Positions 1-9,103 of a stretch of 64,000 nucleotides of DNA are shown one piece after another. Location of the stretch: positions 55,468 to 119,467 of the forward strand of contig JAEZGK010000002.1 of assembly GCA_023437365.1 (NCBI GenBank). Direction: 5' to 3'. The number at the start of each line of letters is the position of its first letter. The first letter of the stretch is position 1. This stretch comes from Bacillota bacterium (lineage in GTDB: Bacteria > Bacillota > Clostridia > Lachnospirales > Lachnospiraceae). The notes beneath the pieces were generated by a model. It was not told the DNA's origin. It saw only the letters and a program-made list of their open reading frames with translations, and made no database searches. Both the position numbers and the translations under genes were made by a program.

Positions 1-780
1 CAGTTCATTTGTCTTTGCATATTCTGACATCTGTGAATCCCATTCCTGATACCAATACGGATAAACACTTGGTGATTTGATCAGAATGAGCTTAATATTC
101 TTTTCCTTGCAGAGCTTCGTGATACGGTCTAGGTAGGCATATGCTTTGTCACCGAACCGATAATCCGCAAGCTTTTTACCTTTGGGAATCATATCCACAG
201 GCTTACAATCCACCCGCATCAGATAACCATTGTGTGACAGGTTATCCTTATGGAACAAATATTTAAAATCCTCAGCTGTCAACTCATTCCATCTAGAGTG
301 ATACCGTAACAGCGGAAACAGATAAGTAATCACCGATTCTCCCTCTGTTTCGGAGGCCTTGATTGCCTTAAGCTTTGCTACAGACAGCTTCATGCCGTCC
401 AGGGTCAGGCGATTATATGCCTCCTTCTGAGGTTCGTTGTATTTCATTGCCAGAACATTGAAGACAACCACCTTAGGCTTCTCATAAAGCAAGGTATCCT
501 CCAGCAGATAGTAGGACTGCCAGATCAGCTGCTGGGCGCTGCCTCTGATGTAGCTGGTAATTCCATATTCCTCCCACAGTGTTACTGGCGATATGTTGGA
601 GAACACCTCGCAGTCCCCAATGAAAATCACATCATGAAGCTTCTTCTCTTTATAGTATTCTTCTACCAGATTGCCTTCATGAATGCTGGACATATATTTA
701 GGTTTCAATAACGCCTGCAGGAACGCCAGAGTGAGAATGAACAGTGCCACTACAGCTACATTGAATATTATCTTCTTCAT
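1..780 (-). CDS. DltD-like SGNH-type protein (C-terminus beyond the window)
   Basis: The reading frame opens at ATG 780 and runs off the left edge after 260 codons. It starts with a short basic stretch and one hydrophobic segment (about residues 5-24), as in DltD proteins that are anchored in the membrane and act outside the cell. A block reading VIFIGDCEVFSNISP matches block I of SGNH/GDSL hydrolases, but the usual nucleophile Ser is Cys (codon TGC). The second SGNH block and the Asp/His block would lie outside the window or could not be identified. It is the last visible gene of the dlt-like operon, 96 nt after the MBOAT gene. By analogy with DltD it would help hand an activated acyl group to an extracellular polymer; this is inference. 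Confidence 0.8.
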   Translation of the reverse strand, partial: MKKIIFNVAVVALFILTLAFLQALLKPKYMSSIHEGNLVEEYYKEKKLHDVIFIGDCEVFSNISPVTLWEEYGITSYIRGSAQQLIWQSYYLLEDTLLYEKPKVVVFNVLAMKYNEPQKEAYNRLTLDGMKLSVAKLKAIKASETEGESVITYLFPLLRYHSRWNELTAEDFKYLFHKDNLSHNGYLMRVDCKPVDMIPKGKKLADYRFGDKAYAYLDRITKLCKEKNIKLILIKSPSVYPYWYQEWDSQMSEYAKTNEL

Positions 781-876
781 TTCATCAACCTTTCATAACA
801 ATATAACTAACACAGCCAACTCTTCCGTGTGATCTCCCCATTCTTAACAGAGCCTTGGCTTTCCTCATCCATCAGC

Positions 877-2466
<1,590 letters not shown>

Positions 2467-2482
2467 AAATCACACCGTCCTG

Positions 2483-2710
2483 CTATTCTTCCATCAGCCG
2501 TTCGACCATCGCATAAAGGGCCTTTGCTGAATTAAAATTCTTAGGTACGATTTCTTCCACCGGGATAGTAATATCGAACTCATCGCTGATATCTGTTACG
2601 ATTGATACTATATCAAAGGAATCTAATATCTTATCATCAATTAAGGTATCGCAGACTTCAAAATCCACCTCCGGGTGTAAACCGCTTAGAATCTCCAGAA
2701 TTGTCTCCAT
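2483..2710 (-). CDS. dltC: DltC-like acyl/aminoacyl carrier protein
   Basis: This 75-residue acidic protein contains KILDSFDIVSIV, in which the Ser of DSF is the expected phosphopantetheine attachment site. The start is the ATG at 2710 (METILEIL), because AGGAGG lies just upstream at 2712-2720; a frame extension to 2734 would run through that ribosome binding site. The size fits stand-alone carrier proteins. It sits between the adenylation gene (129 nt upstream) and the MBOAT gene (16 nt downstream), so it should carry the amino acid activated by the adenylation enzyme as a thioester and present it to the acyltransferase. Confidence 0.88.
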   Translation of the reverse strand: METILEILSGLHPEVDFEVCDTLIDDKILDSFDIVSIVTDISDEFDITIPVEEIVPKNFNSAKALYAMVERLMEE

Positions 2711-2839
2711 GTTTCCTCCTTTCGTGCCTCGCACGATCCATATAATTATTTACGCAATTCATACCTCACTATTCCCGATTATCTGAAGTCCTTCTGTTCG
2801 GCTTATCTTGCCTGATCTGAACTCATTCCTTTAGGCTTA

Positions 2840-4363
2840 TTATTCCTGTTTCTTTTCCTTCAGGAAGCTTTCCTTCAGCAGCAAGCGGTTGATTTTTCCA
2901 TTTGCTGTCAAAGGCATTCTATCCAGTACTTCAATGACATTGGGAAGCATATATCTTGGAAGCTTATCCTTCAGAGCTACTGCCACCTCAGCCGGTGTCA
3001 AGGTTCCCACATAGTACAGGATGATTTTCTTCCTCCGGTCATCAAAGATGGCACAGGCACTTCTCATAGCGTCGATGGAGCTGACTGCAATCTCTATCTC
3101 ACCCAGTTCTATCCTGTGACCCATATGCTTGATCTGATTGTCCTTACGAGAGACGAACATCAGCTCACCCCGTGCATTATACCTGCCGATGTCACCGGTT
3201 CTGTAGATCAATTCCGGATAAGCCTGGTTCAGCGGATTCTGTACAAATACCTCCTGGGTCTTCTCAAAGTTACGAAAGTATCCAAGCGTCAAGGCTGTAC
3301 CCCTGATGCAGATTTCTCCTTCCTGACCGGCTTCCGGAACTTGATTATGCTCATCCAACAGTAGGATCTCCGTATTTCTGAAAGGTCGGCCGATCGGGAT
3401 TGATTCATCCAGCTCAAATTCCCGGTTTACCTCATAATAGCAGGACATGCCTGTTGCTTCGGTTGGCCCGTATAGATTGATAAAACGGGCTTCCGGAAGA
3501 TGTTTCTTCCATAATCGGTATTGTTTGATCGGAAGCACCTCACTGCCAAAGGCAATCGTATGAAGATAATGCGGTATGACCTTTTCCAGCGTACCAAAGG
3601 CAGAAATCATCGTCAGTGCAGATACTACCCAGCAGATTGTATTAATCTTATGTTCGTTTAAGAATTCCGTAAGCTGTAACGGAAAAGAAAATAGGTTCTT
3701 TGGAATGATGTAAGCGGTAGCACCGAATTTCAGGACAGGATAGAGCTCCTTTAAGCAGGCATCCACAGTAAACGGTGTCTGGTTGCCAAATACCGTATCC
3801 TCGTTTACCTTTAACACCTCCGACAGGTTGTCGATATAGTCGATGACCGAGCGATGGCAGGCCACCACTCCTTTGGGTATTCCGGTGGAGCCGGAGGTAA
3901 ATACAATATAGATGGGATCGGTATCAATCTGTCTGTCACGGATTACACCTAGTACAGCATCGTCGGGCTTCTTCTTAATCATTTCCCGGTATCGGTAAAT
4001 CTTCCCCTGAAAAGAATACTCAGATAGTTTTTTCTCGGTAACCTCATCGCAGATAACAGCCCTCGGATTCAAATTCTCAAAGATCAATTCAATCCGATAC
4101 TTCGGAATCTCTTCATCAATCGGGACATAATAGCAGCCGGAATAAATCACTCCATAGAAGGAAATAATGGTCCGCGGGTGTTTTTCCATGAATACTACAA
4201 TGGGTTCCCTAAAATAACCCTCGTCATGAAGAAAGGTTCCCATCGCCCTTGACTGCTCATATACCTCGCGAAAGGTAACTCCTGTCGTCTCATTCGCGTA
4301 TGCTGTTTTTTCCGGCACCTGATTTACAATATGCTCCAGGTACTCCATCACATTCTTCTGCAT
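2840..4363 (-). CDS. dltA: DltA-like amino acid adenylation enzyme
   Basis: This is a stand-alone ANL-superfamily adenylation protein of about 507 residues. Visible core motifs are TSGSTGIPKGV (A3, ATP binding), NLYGPTEATG (A5), YRTGDIGRY (A7) and the C-terminal lysine region GKINRLLL (A10). ATG 4363 is preferred to the in-frame GTG 4369, because the GGAAAGG ribosome binding site at about 4373-4379 would be only about 3 nt from the GTG. The family activates an amino acid with ATP and loads it onto the carrier protein. In DltA proteins as I recall them, the D-Ala-selecting Cys lies in an F-C-G-E segment; here the aligned segment is AFGSEVLP, without Cys. Together with the racemase next door, this leaves the substrate open (D-Asp or D-Glu are candidates). 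Confidence 0.88.
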   Translation of the reverse strand: MQKNVMEYLEHIVNQVPEKTAYANETTGVTFREVYEQSRAMGTFLHDEGYFREPIVVFMEKHPRTIISFYGVIYSGCYYVPIDEEIPKYRIELIFENLNPRAVICDEVTEKKLSEYSFQGKIYRYREMIKKKPDDAVLGVIRDRQIDTDPIYIVFTSGSTGIPKGVVACHRSVIDYIDNLSEVLKVNEDTVFGNQTPFTVDACLKELYPVLKFGATAYIIPKNLFSFPLQLTEFLNEHKINTICWVVSALTMISAFGTLEKVIPHYLHTIAFGSEVLPIKQYRLWKKHLPEARFINLYGPTEATGMSCYYEVNREFELDESIPIGRPFRNTEILLLDEHNQVPEAGQEGEICIRGTALTLGYFRNFEKTQEVFVQNPLNQAYPELIYRTGDIGRYNARGELMFVSRKDNQIKHMGHRIELGEIEIAVSSIDAMRSACAIFDDRRKKIILYYVGTLTPAEVAVALKDKLPRYMLPNVIEVLDRMPLTANGKINRLLLKESFLKEKKQE

Positions 4364-4386
4364 TGTCACTTACCTTTCCTTACTCC

Positions 4387-5106
4387 TCATTTTGTGATTA
4401 AGAAATCATATTCTTCCTTCAGGTTCGCTTCACAGAGCAATACGGCACGCATTGCCAGAACCTCCATTGCGTCAATAAATCCGGGTCCTAAGTCGAAGTC
4501 CCTTTTGATCAGGGATAATTCGGTGCAGCCCAAAACAATAACCTCAGCTCCTTCCTTCTTCAGCTGGTCAGCGACAGTTTGAAAGCTATGAAAGTCAATC
4601 GGTCTGTTTGCTTTGATTCCCTGATAAATAAGATTGGACAGCTGTTTCTGGTACTCTTTGGAGGGTACAACTGTCCTGATTTCGGACAAGGCTAGTTCCT
4701 CTTGGAAGAGACCACTTTGAATGGTCCCTTCCGAAGCCAGGATGCCTGCACAGCGAATCTCCTGTACCTTCAGATAGCGTGATAGCTCCTGAACCGCATG
4801 AAGCACCGGTGCCTTGATTCCCTCGGATAAGGAATCATGAAAATAATGTGCAGTGATGCAGGGTATTGCAATATAATCCGCACCTATACCCACCAGCTTT
4901 CTTCCGGTCTCCAGCATATCATAGAGAGGATTCTCACTGCTTTTTCCAAGGATATAATCGGTCCTGTCAGGTATGGTCGGTTTACTGAAAATCACCGTCT
5001 CAATATGCTCCTGATCTGACTTCGCATCTGTCATTCGTACGACTAATTCATAAAAATACGCTGTCGCCAACGGACCTAAGCCGCCAATCACACCCAGACG
5101 TTTCGT
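4387..5106 (-). CDS. Aspartate/glutamate racemase family protein with probable ACG start
   Basis: The protein carries both conserved cysteines of two-base, cofactor-independent Asp/Glu racemases: IPCITAH near residue 90 and LGCTELSL near residue 195, plus the N-terminal IGGLGPLAT loop. It should interconvert L- and D-forms of an acidic amino acid in the cytoplasm. The family normally begins M-K-x-x-G-V-I-G-G. Here the matching codons are ACG AAA CGT CTG GGT GTG ATT, so the codon in the Met position is ACG (5104-5106), with a GAGGGGAG ribosome binding site about 6 nt upstream. The first conventional start is GTG 5091, which would lose five residues. It is 23 nt upstream of the adenylation gene and probably heads the operon. 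Confidence 0.85.
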   Translation of the reverse strand, partial: TKRLGVIGGLGPLATAYFYELVVRMTDAKSDQEHIETVIFSKPTIPDRTDYILGKSSENPLYDMLETGRKLVGIGADYIAIPCITAHYFHDSLSEGIKAPVLHAVQELSRYLKVQEIRCAGILASEGTIQSGLFQEELALSEIRTVVPSKEYQKQLSNLIYQGIKANRPIDFHSFQTVADQLKKEGAEVIVLGCTELSLIKRDFDLGPGFIDAMEVLAMRAVLLCEANLKEEYDFLITK

Positions 5107-5173
5107 ACTGCTCTCCCCTCTCTGTCTTACATATTATTTATCCAATATCCCCTTCTGCATTTCTTAGTTCTCC

Positions 5174-5209
5174 TTCTCATGTATTTTCTCATGTATTTTC
5201 TCACGTGTT
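5174..5209. repeat. Three 12-bp tandem repeats in the racemase-transglutaminase gap
   Basis: Three consecutive copies of TTCTCATGTATT (the third is TTCTCACGTGTT) lie in a 250-bp AT-rich gap between the racemase gene and the upstream transglutaminase gene, flanked by looser CTTAGTT-containing copies. I see no gene or clear terminator in this gap; it must contain the promoter of the racemase-dlt operon, but no convincing -35/-10 pair stands out. Confidence 0.7.
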
Positions 5210-5357
5210 TCTTAGTTATCCCGCTAACGTATATTTCTTACTCACCTTTCTCGCTACTTTCTTACTGTACACAGCCAATCTTTCTTACATGACCTAAGAA
5301 TTATCTTCCTACTACTTATACGCTCTTGTGTAAATCGGAAGACTATGATATTTCTCT

Positions 5358-6995
5358 CTACTCCGGAGTTACAGTATATAGGCTTTTATCATAGTCATAA
5401 TAATGATTGCCTCTTTCTTTGGTTAATGCCTCAACCTGCTGCTCGGTCAGCATAAAGGAAGGCTTATGATCCTTGTTCGGACAGGCATCAAAATGATACC
5501 AGCCGTCACCACAATTAATCAGATTCCAGAAGTGCTTTGTTCTTCCTCCGACTCTTCTGACCTCCATATTATCAATGCCTGCTCTGGTTAACAATGCTTG
5601 TGAAACAGAGAAATAGGTAAAGCAATCTCCATACCGTTTGGTCATTCCCCGATAGGCTTCCGCCAGCCAGTCTGACTTATCGGAATCTCCGCTATAATCA
5701 ATATGACTTCTGACCCAGCGATAGATTTCATAGGCGATTTCCCGCTTGTTCATGCTCTGATTAGTGATTTGTTGTAGAAGTTCGTCACAGAGCTCATTTA
5801 CCGTATCTTCACTTACGTCAAAAATCTTCACATCTATCTTCGCTGTCTTCACTGCCTGATTGCCTGCAGCATCCTTGGCAGTATAGGTAACTGTGTAGGT
5901 TCCCTCCTTCTTCAGATTCACTGTACTGTTGTCTACAGAGAAGGTAACTTTCTTATCCCGATTATCTGTTACCGTGACACCCTTTTTATAAGATATTGTA
6001 TCTCCGATAAAAACAGTCCTATCGCTGACACCGGAGAATACCGGAGCTTCTTTATCTTCAACCACCTGTGCTGTAACCGGGAGCTCTGTGATATTTCCGG
6101 CACTGTCCTTAAGGATGACGCGAAAGGCTTCCTCTCCGGGCATCGTAAAATCCGGTTTTTTCTGGTAGCTCACCGTGACCGGAGTCGCATCCGTAATATC
6201 CTCCACAAAATCTTCCGCTTTAGGTGTATCCCCGCAGAAGATGATATTAGTCTTTACAGATGCCTTAGGAGCGACAGTATCAACTACTTCCACAGTTCCG
6301 GTGACACGCTTTCCGTTGACCTCCAGCTCTACCGGATATTTACCGGGCTTATTGGTATTGATAGTCTGTAAATCCGTGATCATAACAGCATCATTCTTAT
6401 TGCTGACCCAAAAATCCTTTACCGAAAGCTTCCGTTGAGCACCGGCCTCCACCCTAAGCTTGCTTCTGATGTCCAGCACAGTCAGTTTCGCCTTCTTTTC
6501 CGTGACATTGCCGCTGCCATCCTGCAGCAGTAAGGATACCTCCTGTACTCCCGGAACATTAGTATCCGGAATATGTCTGAAATAAACCTTAACCTCAGAA
6601 GCATCCTTGATATTGGAGATAAAGGAATTCGGATCTGCAGGTTCCCCTCTTAATAAGAACTGATCACTGACATCAGCCTTAGGGGGTACCGTGTCAACCA
6701 CCTTCAGAAGTGAGGTATGAACCCTTCGCCCTATCTGAATCTGCACCTTATAGTTCCCCGGAATACTGGTATCCAGCTTCTTCATGTCTGTTACGAAGGC
6801 ACCTTGGCGATTCTTATATTTCAAAAAACTATTTACAGTAAGCTTCTTTTCTCCTGCTTCCAGGGTAACTGCCTTGACCACCATCGGCCGAAGCTCAAGG
6901 TAAGCTATTCCTGTAAGGATCAGCAATATTTCTATACTTAGGACCAGAAGGATGACTTTCTTCCTGTAGCCCCTGCGTCTTCCATACCTTTTCAT
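5358..6995 (-). CDS. Membrane-anchored Ig-like/transglutaminase-like protein
   Basis: This 545-residue protein has a very basic N-terminus (KRYGRRRGYRKK), one membrane segment (about 13-32) and an extracellular part. Residues about 35-380 contain several repeats of bacterial Ig/HYR type, with recurring phrases such as VDTVPPKADVS and VDTVAPKASVK. The C-terminal domain is transglutaminase-like, with a complete Cys-His-Asp triad visible: YGDCFTYF (Cys 458), TKHFWN (His 488) and HFDACP (Asp 503). Such proteins are cell-surface thiol proteases or cross-linkers; the substrate cannot be read from sequence. It begins with ATG 6995 downstream of GGAGAG and is followed by a 250-bp gap, so it is probably a single-gene unit. 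Confidence 0.85.
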   Translation of the reverse strand: MKRYGRRRGYRKKVILLVLSIEILLILTGIAYLELRPMVVKAVTLEAGEKKLTVNSFLKYKNRQGAFVTDMKKLDTSIPGNYKVQIQIGRRVHTSLLKVVDTVPPKADVSDQFLLRGEPADPNSFISNIKDASEVKVYFRHIPDTNVPGVQEVSLLLQDGSGNVTEKKAKLTVLDIRSKLRVEAGAQRKLSVKDFWVSNKNDAVMITDLQTINTNKPGKYPVELEVNGKRVTGTVEVVDTVAPKASVKTNIIFCGDTPKAEDFVEDITDATPVTVSYQKKPDFTMPGEEAFRVILKDSAGNITELPVTAQVVEDKEAPVFSGVSDRTVFIGDTISYKKGVTVTDNRDKKVTFSVDNSTVNLKKEGTYTVTYTAKDAAGNQAVKTAKIDVKIFDVSEDTVNELCDELLQQITNQSMNKREIAYEIYRWVRSHIDYSGDSDKSDWLAEAYRGMTKRYGDCFTYFSVSQALLTRAGIDNMEVRRVGGRTKHFWNLINCGDGWYHFDACPNKDHKPSFMLTEQQVEALTKERGNHYYDYDKSLYTVTPE

Positions 6996-7258
6996 AGATC
7001 TCTCCTCAGATAATCAAATAGACATGTAATTGGAATATTTTTACATTCCAACTGTATGTATATCATATTCTCTCGATTAATGATTGTCAATATCTGTTAT
7101 TTTAAACCAGGATACTATGCCTCCCTCTGAATCTTCACAGTATTTCTACTCTAAGTTAGTATTGACAAAATGCAGGATTTTACACAAAAGCATATAATTA
7201 CATTTTTCACCATTATTCGATTATTTCATATATTGATTATTGAAAGGAGTTGATATCT

Positions 7259-7441
7259 ATGGGATGTTACGGACATGGCTGCGGGCCATACAGAGATTAC
7301 GACTATAATCGAAGAAGAGACCGTGATGTTAACTGCGGGTCGCCTTTCGGTCCTCCCTGCCACAGACGCAGGTATTACCGAGATGATTTGCGAAGACATC
7401 CTTCGGGAGGAATTTTCTTTGATTTTCCAAGGTTTTATTAA
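7259..7441 (+). CDS. Small Cys/Gly/Arg/Tyr-rich protein
   Basis: A 60-residue frame starts at ATG 7259, 9 nt after an AAAGGAG ribosome binding site; an in-frame TTG at 7250 overlaps that site and is unlikely. The product has an N-terminal MGCYGHGCGP, a centre dense in Arg, Asp and Tyr, a second pair of Cys residues and a hydrophobic FFDFPRFY tail. There is no membrane segment or signal peptide. I do not recognise a family. The composition resembles small spore-coat-like proteins, and a CATATAAT box at about 7190-7197 is compatible with a sporulation-type -10, but both points are weak. Confidence 0.6.
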   Translation: MGCYGHGCGPYRDYDYNRRRDRDVNCGSPFGPPCHRRRYYRDDLRRHPSGGIFFDFPRFY

Positions 7442-7555
7442 TCTTCCTCTAACCTTTGGACTATGAAATAATACTTTACTTCATTAACTTAGAGTGTTAA
7501 AATTATACTGTGTGAAAAAGAATAAAATCACAAGCAGATGAAAGGAGTCCTACCG

Positions 7556-7858
7556 ATGAGTAAAAACATCAGAACCACTGCTGTTGACCATCTTTTCGAG
7601 GCAATTTTAAGTTTAAAGGATTCGGAGGAATGTTATACATTTTTTGAAGACATATGTACTGTGAATGAGTTATTATCCTTATCTCAAAGATTTGAAGTAG
7701 CTCGTATGCTACGTTGTCATAAGACTTATTTGGAAATTGCAGAAAAGACCGGTGCTTCTACCGCAACCATCAGCCGAGTCAACCGATCTCTCAATTACGG
7801 TAATGATGGCTACGATATGGTCTTTACCAGAATGAACGATCCCTTTTCGGATAAATAA
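7556..7858 (+). CDS. YerC/YecD family TrpR-related DNA-binding protein
   Basis: The 100-residue protein starts at ATG 7556 after AAAGGAGT. Its central part, from ELLSLSQRFEVARML to TGASTATISRVNRSL, is the Trp-repressor-like helix-turn-helix seen in YerC/YecD proteins, and the length matches that family. These are small cytoplasmic DNA-binding proteins of uncertain regulon in Firmicutes. The gene is monocistronic: about 115 nt separate it from the small gene upstream, and a strong hairpin with a T-run follows the stop. Confidence 0.88.
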   Translation: MSKNIRTTAVDHLFEAILSLKDSEECYTFFEDICTVNELLSLSQRFEVARMLRCHKTYLEIAEKTGASTATISRVNRSLNYGNDGYDMVFTRMNDPFSDK

Positions 7859-7872
7859 TCATCAGACGAATT

Positions 7873-7913
7873 ATGAGCTCATAACCAATCGGTTGTGAGC
7901 TCATTTTATTTCA
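7873..7913 (+). terminator. Intrinsic terminator after the YerC-like gene
   Basis: A perfect 14-bp stem (ATGAGCTCATAACC, paired at 7891-7904) with a 4-nt loop is followed by TTTTATTT. It lies between two convergent genes. The reverse strand has a weaker T-run, so it may also help end the DUF1836 transcript. Confidence 0.9.
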
Positions 7914-7924
7914 ATAGTATGATA

Positions 7925-8605
7925 TTAAGCTTCGGACTTCTTATCCTCTTGCTTCTTCTTATTCTCTTTCTTATCTTCAGTCTTGCAGGCATTTACCTTA
8001 TTGTGATTGCTTTCACCCATCAGGGCATCATCAATCATTTTCTCAATCATATGCTTTCTCATATACACATCAAAACAAAGCATACTGATAAAAGAGAAGG
8101 AGGTCAGAAAATCATGGTCTTCCTTATCGGTAACCTCGGGAAAGGATTCCTTTGCTTTCGTCATTTTACGAATCATATCCTTGGTAAGAGCATCCGTTTG
8201 TTCCTTTTCCAAGCGGAATATCTCCTCGTATATCTCTTCCAGCTTTATCTTGGATTTATCTCCGTAATAACGTTCCGTCAAAGGATTAAAGATGCTCTGG
8301 ATATCACTGATTGAGAGGATATTCTTAAAATAATAGATAAAAATCAAAAGGAACATGTGCTCCTTGGTATATTTCTTCTTACTGGGCGGAGGTAACAGCT
8401 CATTCTTCGTGTAATTATTGATCATCGTCTTGGTCAGCAGCTTATCTTCACTGTAACGCTTCGAAGATTTCAGATGCTTATCCATAAAGGTCGTTACCTG
8501 ATCCATATAAAGATCTATATTTGGTATATCGTCGGGCATGATATATTTCACGTCCTTCAAGCTGTCGATTAAGCTCTTGATATACTCCTCTTTCGTCATA
8601 TCCAA
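7925..8605 (-). CDS. DUF1836 family protein
   Basis: This 226-residue protein carries the features of DUF1836: a region with TKTMINNYTKNELLPPP followed by KYTKEHMFLLIFIYYFK, which looks like a MerR-type helix-turn-helix, then a helical domain and a Lys/Glu-rich tail. Members occur widely in Clostridia and Bacilli and are presumed DNA-binding; the target is unknown. The start is unclear: TTG 8605 is 6 nt after AGAGGTG, while ATG 8599 is 12 nt away, so the TTG is slightly favoured. It stands alone and converges on the YerC-like gene. Confidence 0.85.
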   Translation of the reverse strand: MDMTKEEYIKSLIDSLKDVKYIMPDDIPNIDLYMDQVTTFMDKHLKSSKRYSEDKLLTKTMINNYTKNELLPPPSKKKYTKEHMFLLIFIYYFKNILSISDIQSIFNPLTERYYGDKSKIKLEEIYEEIFRLEKEQTDALTKDMIRKMTKAKESFPEVTDKEDHDFLTSFSFISMLCFDVYMRKHMIEKMIDDALMGESNHNKVNACKTEDKKENKKKQEDKKSEA

Positions 8606-8710
8606 TTATATCACCTCTATTTCATTATATAGTATCCGTTACTAGATGTCAAAGCGAAAATAAACATATGGATAGCAGCATTTGCTAATTCGGGGGCAGG
8701 AAATGCGGGA

Positions 8711-8739
8711 TTGAATCTGCCCCTGTGCCATGCTATAAT
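8711..8739 (+). promoter_or_regulatory. Sigma-A-type promoter upstream of pcrA
   Basis: TTGAAT (8711-8716) and a perfect TATAAT (8734-8739) are separated by exactly 17 bp. Transcription would begin near 8747 and read towards pcrA, leaving a leader of about 355 nt. Confidence 0.75.
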
Positions 8740-8746
8740 AAACATA

Positions 8747-9103
8747 TGTTTGTAGTGGGATGCCATGAATAGCCAGAGGTTTCTAACATGAATAAGGTAG
8801 TGTATGAATTCATGATTTACTCCTCGTTATAGCTTTTTGATGCCAGGGGAGAGTCCCGTGAAACAGTATTATGTTCGAGTAAACGGATATCTGCTGCCAC
8901 AAATTTACATCATGAGAAGATTATTTAAAGCAGCTTGAGCGGATATAAGGTAATAAGACATTTTATGAAAGAGTTCTATAGAACAAAATATGTTTATGTG
9001 TGTTACACATCGATTTTATCCAGTTTTTAGACAATGGCTAGATTCTGAACGGCACGGATGGCTGGATAGGTTGATGTTCTAATAAAAATTTTTGGAGGTT
9101 ATT
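8747..9103 (+). other. Long untranslated leader or small RNA region upstream of pcrA
   Basis: The stretch between the predicted start point near 8747 and the pcrA ATG has no convincing reading frame. It contains a small GGGAGAGTCCC hairpin at about 8848-8858 but no riboswitch class that I recognise. It could be a pcrA leader, or a separate small RNA followed by a second promoter. No terminator-like stem with a T-run is visible inside it. Confidence 0.35.

Noticed and set aside
7275..7466. Alternative 63-codon frame overlapping the small Arg/Tyr-rich gene
   Set aside because: The ATG at 7275 has no ribosome binding site, whereas ATG 7259 in the other frame does.
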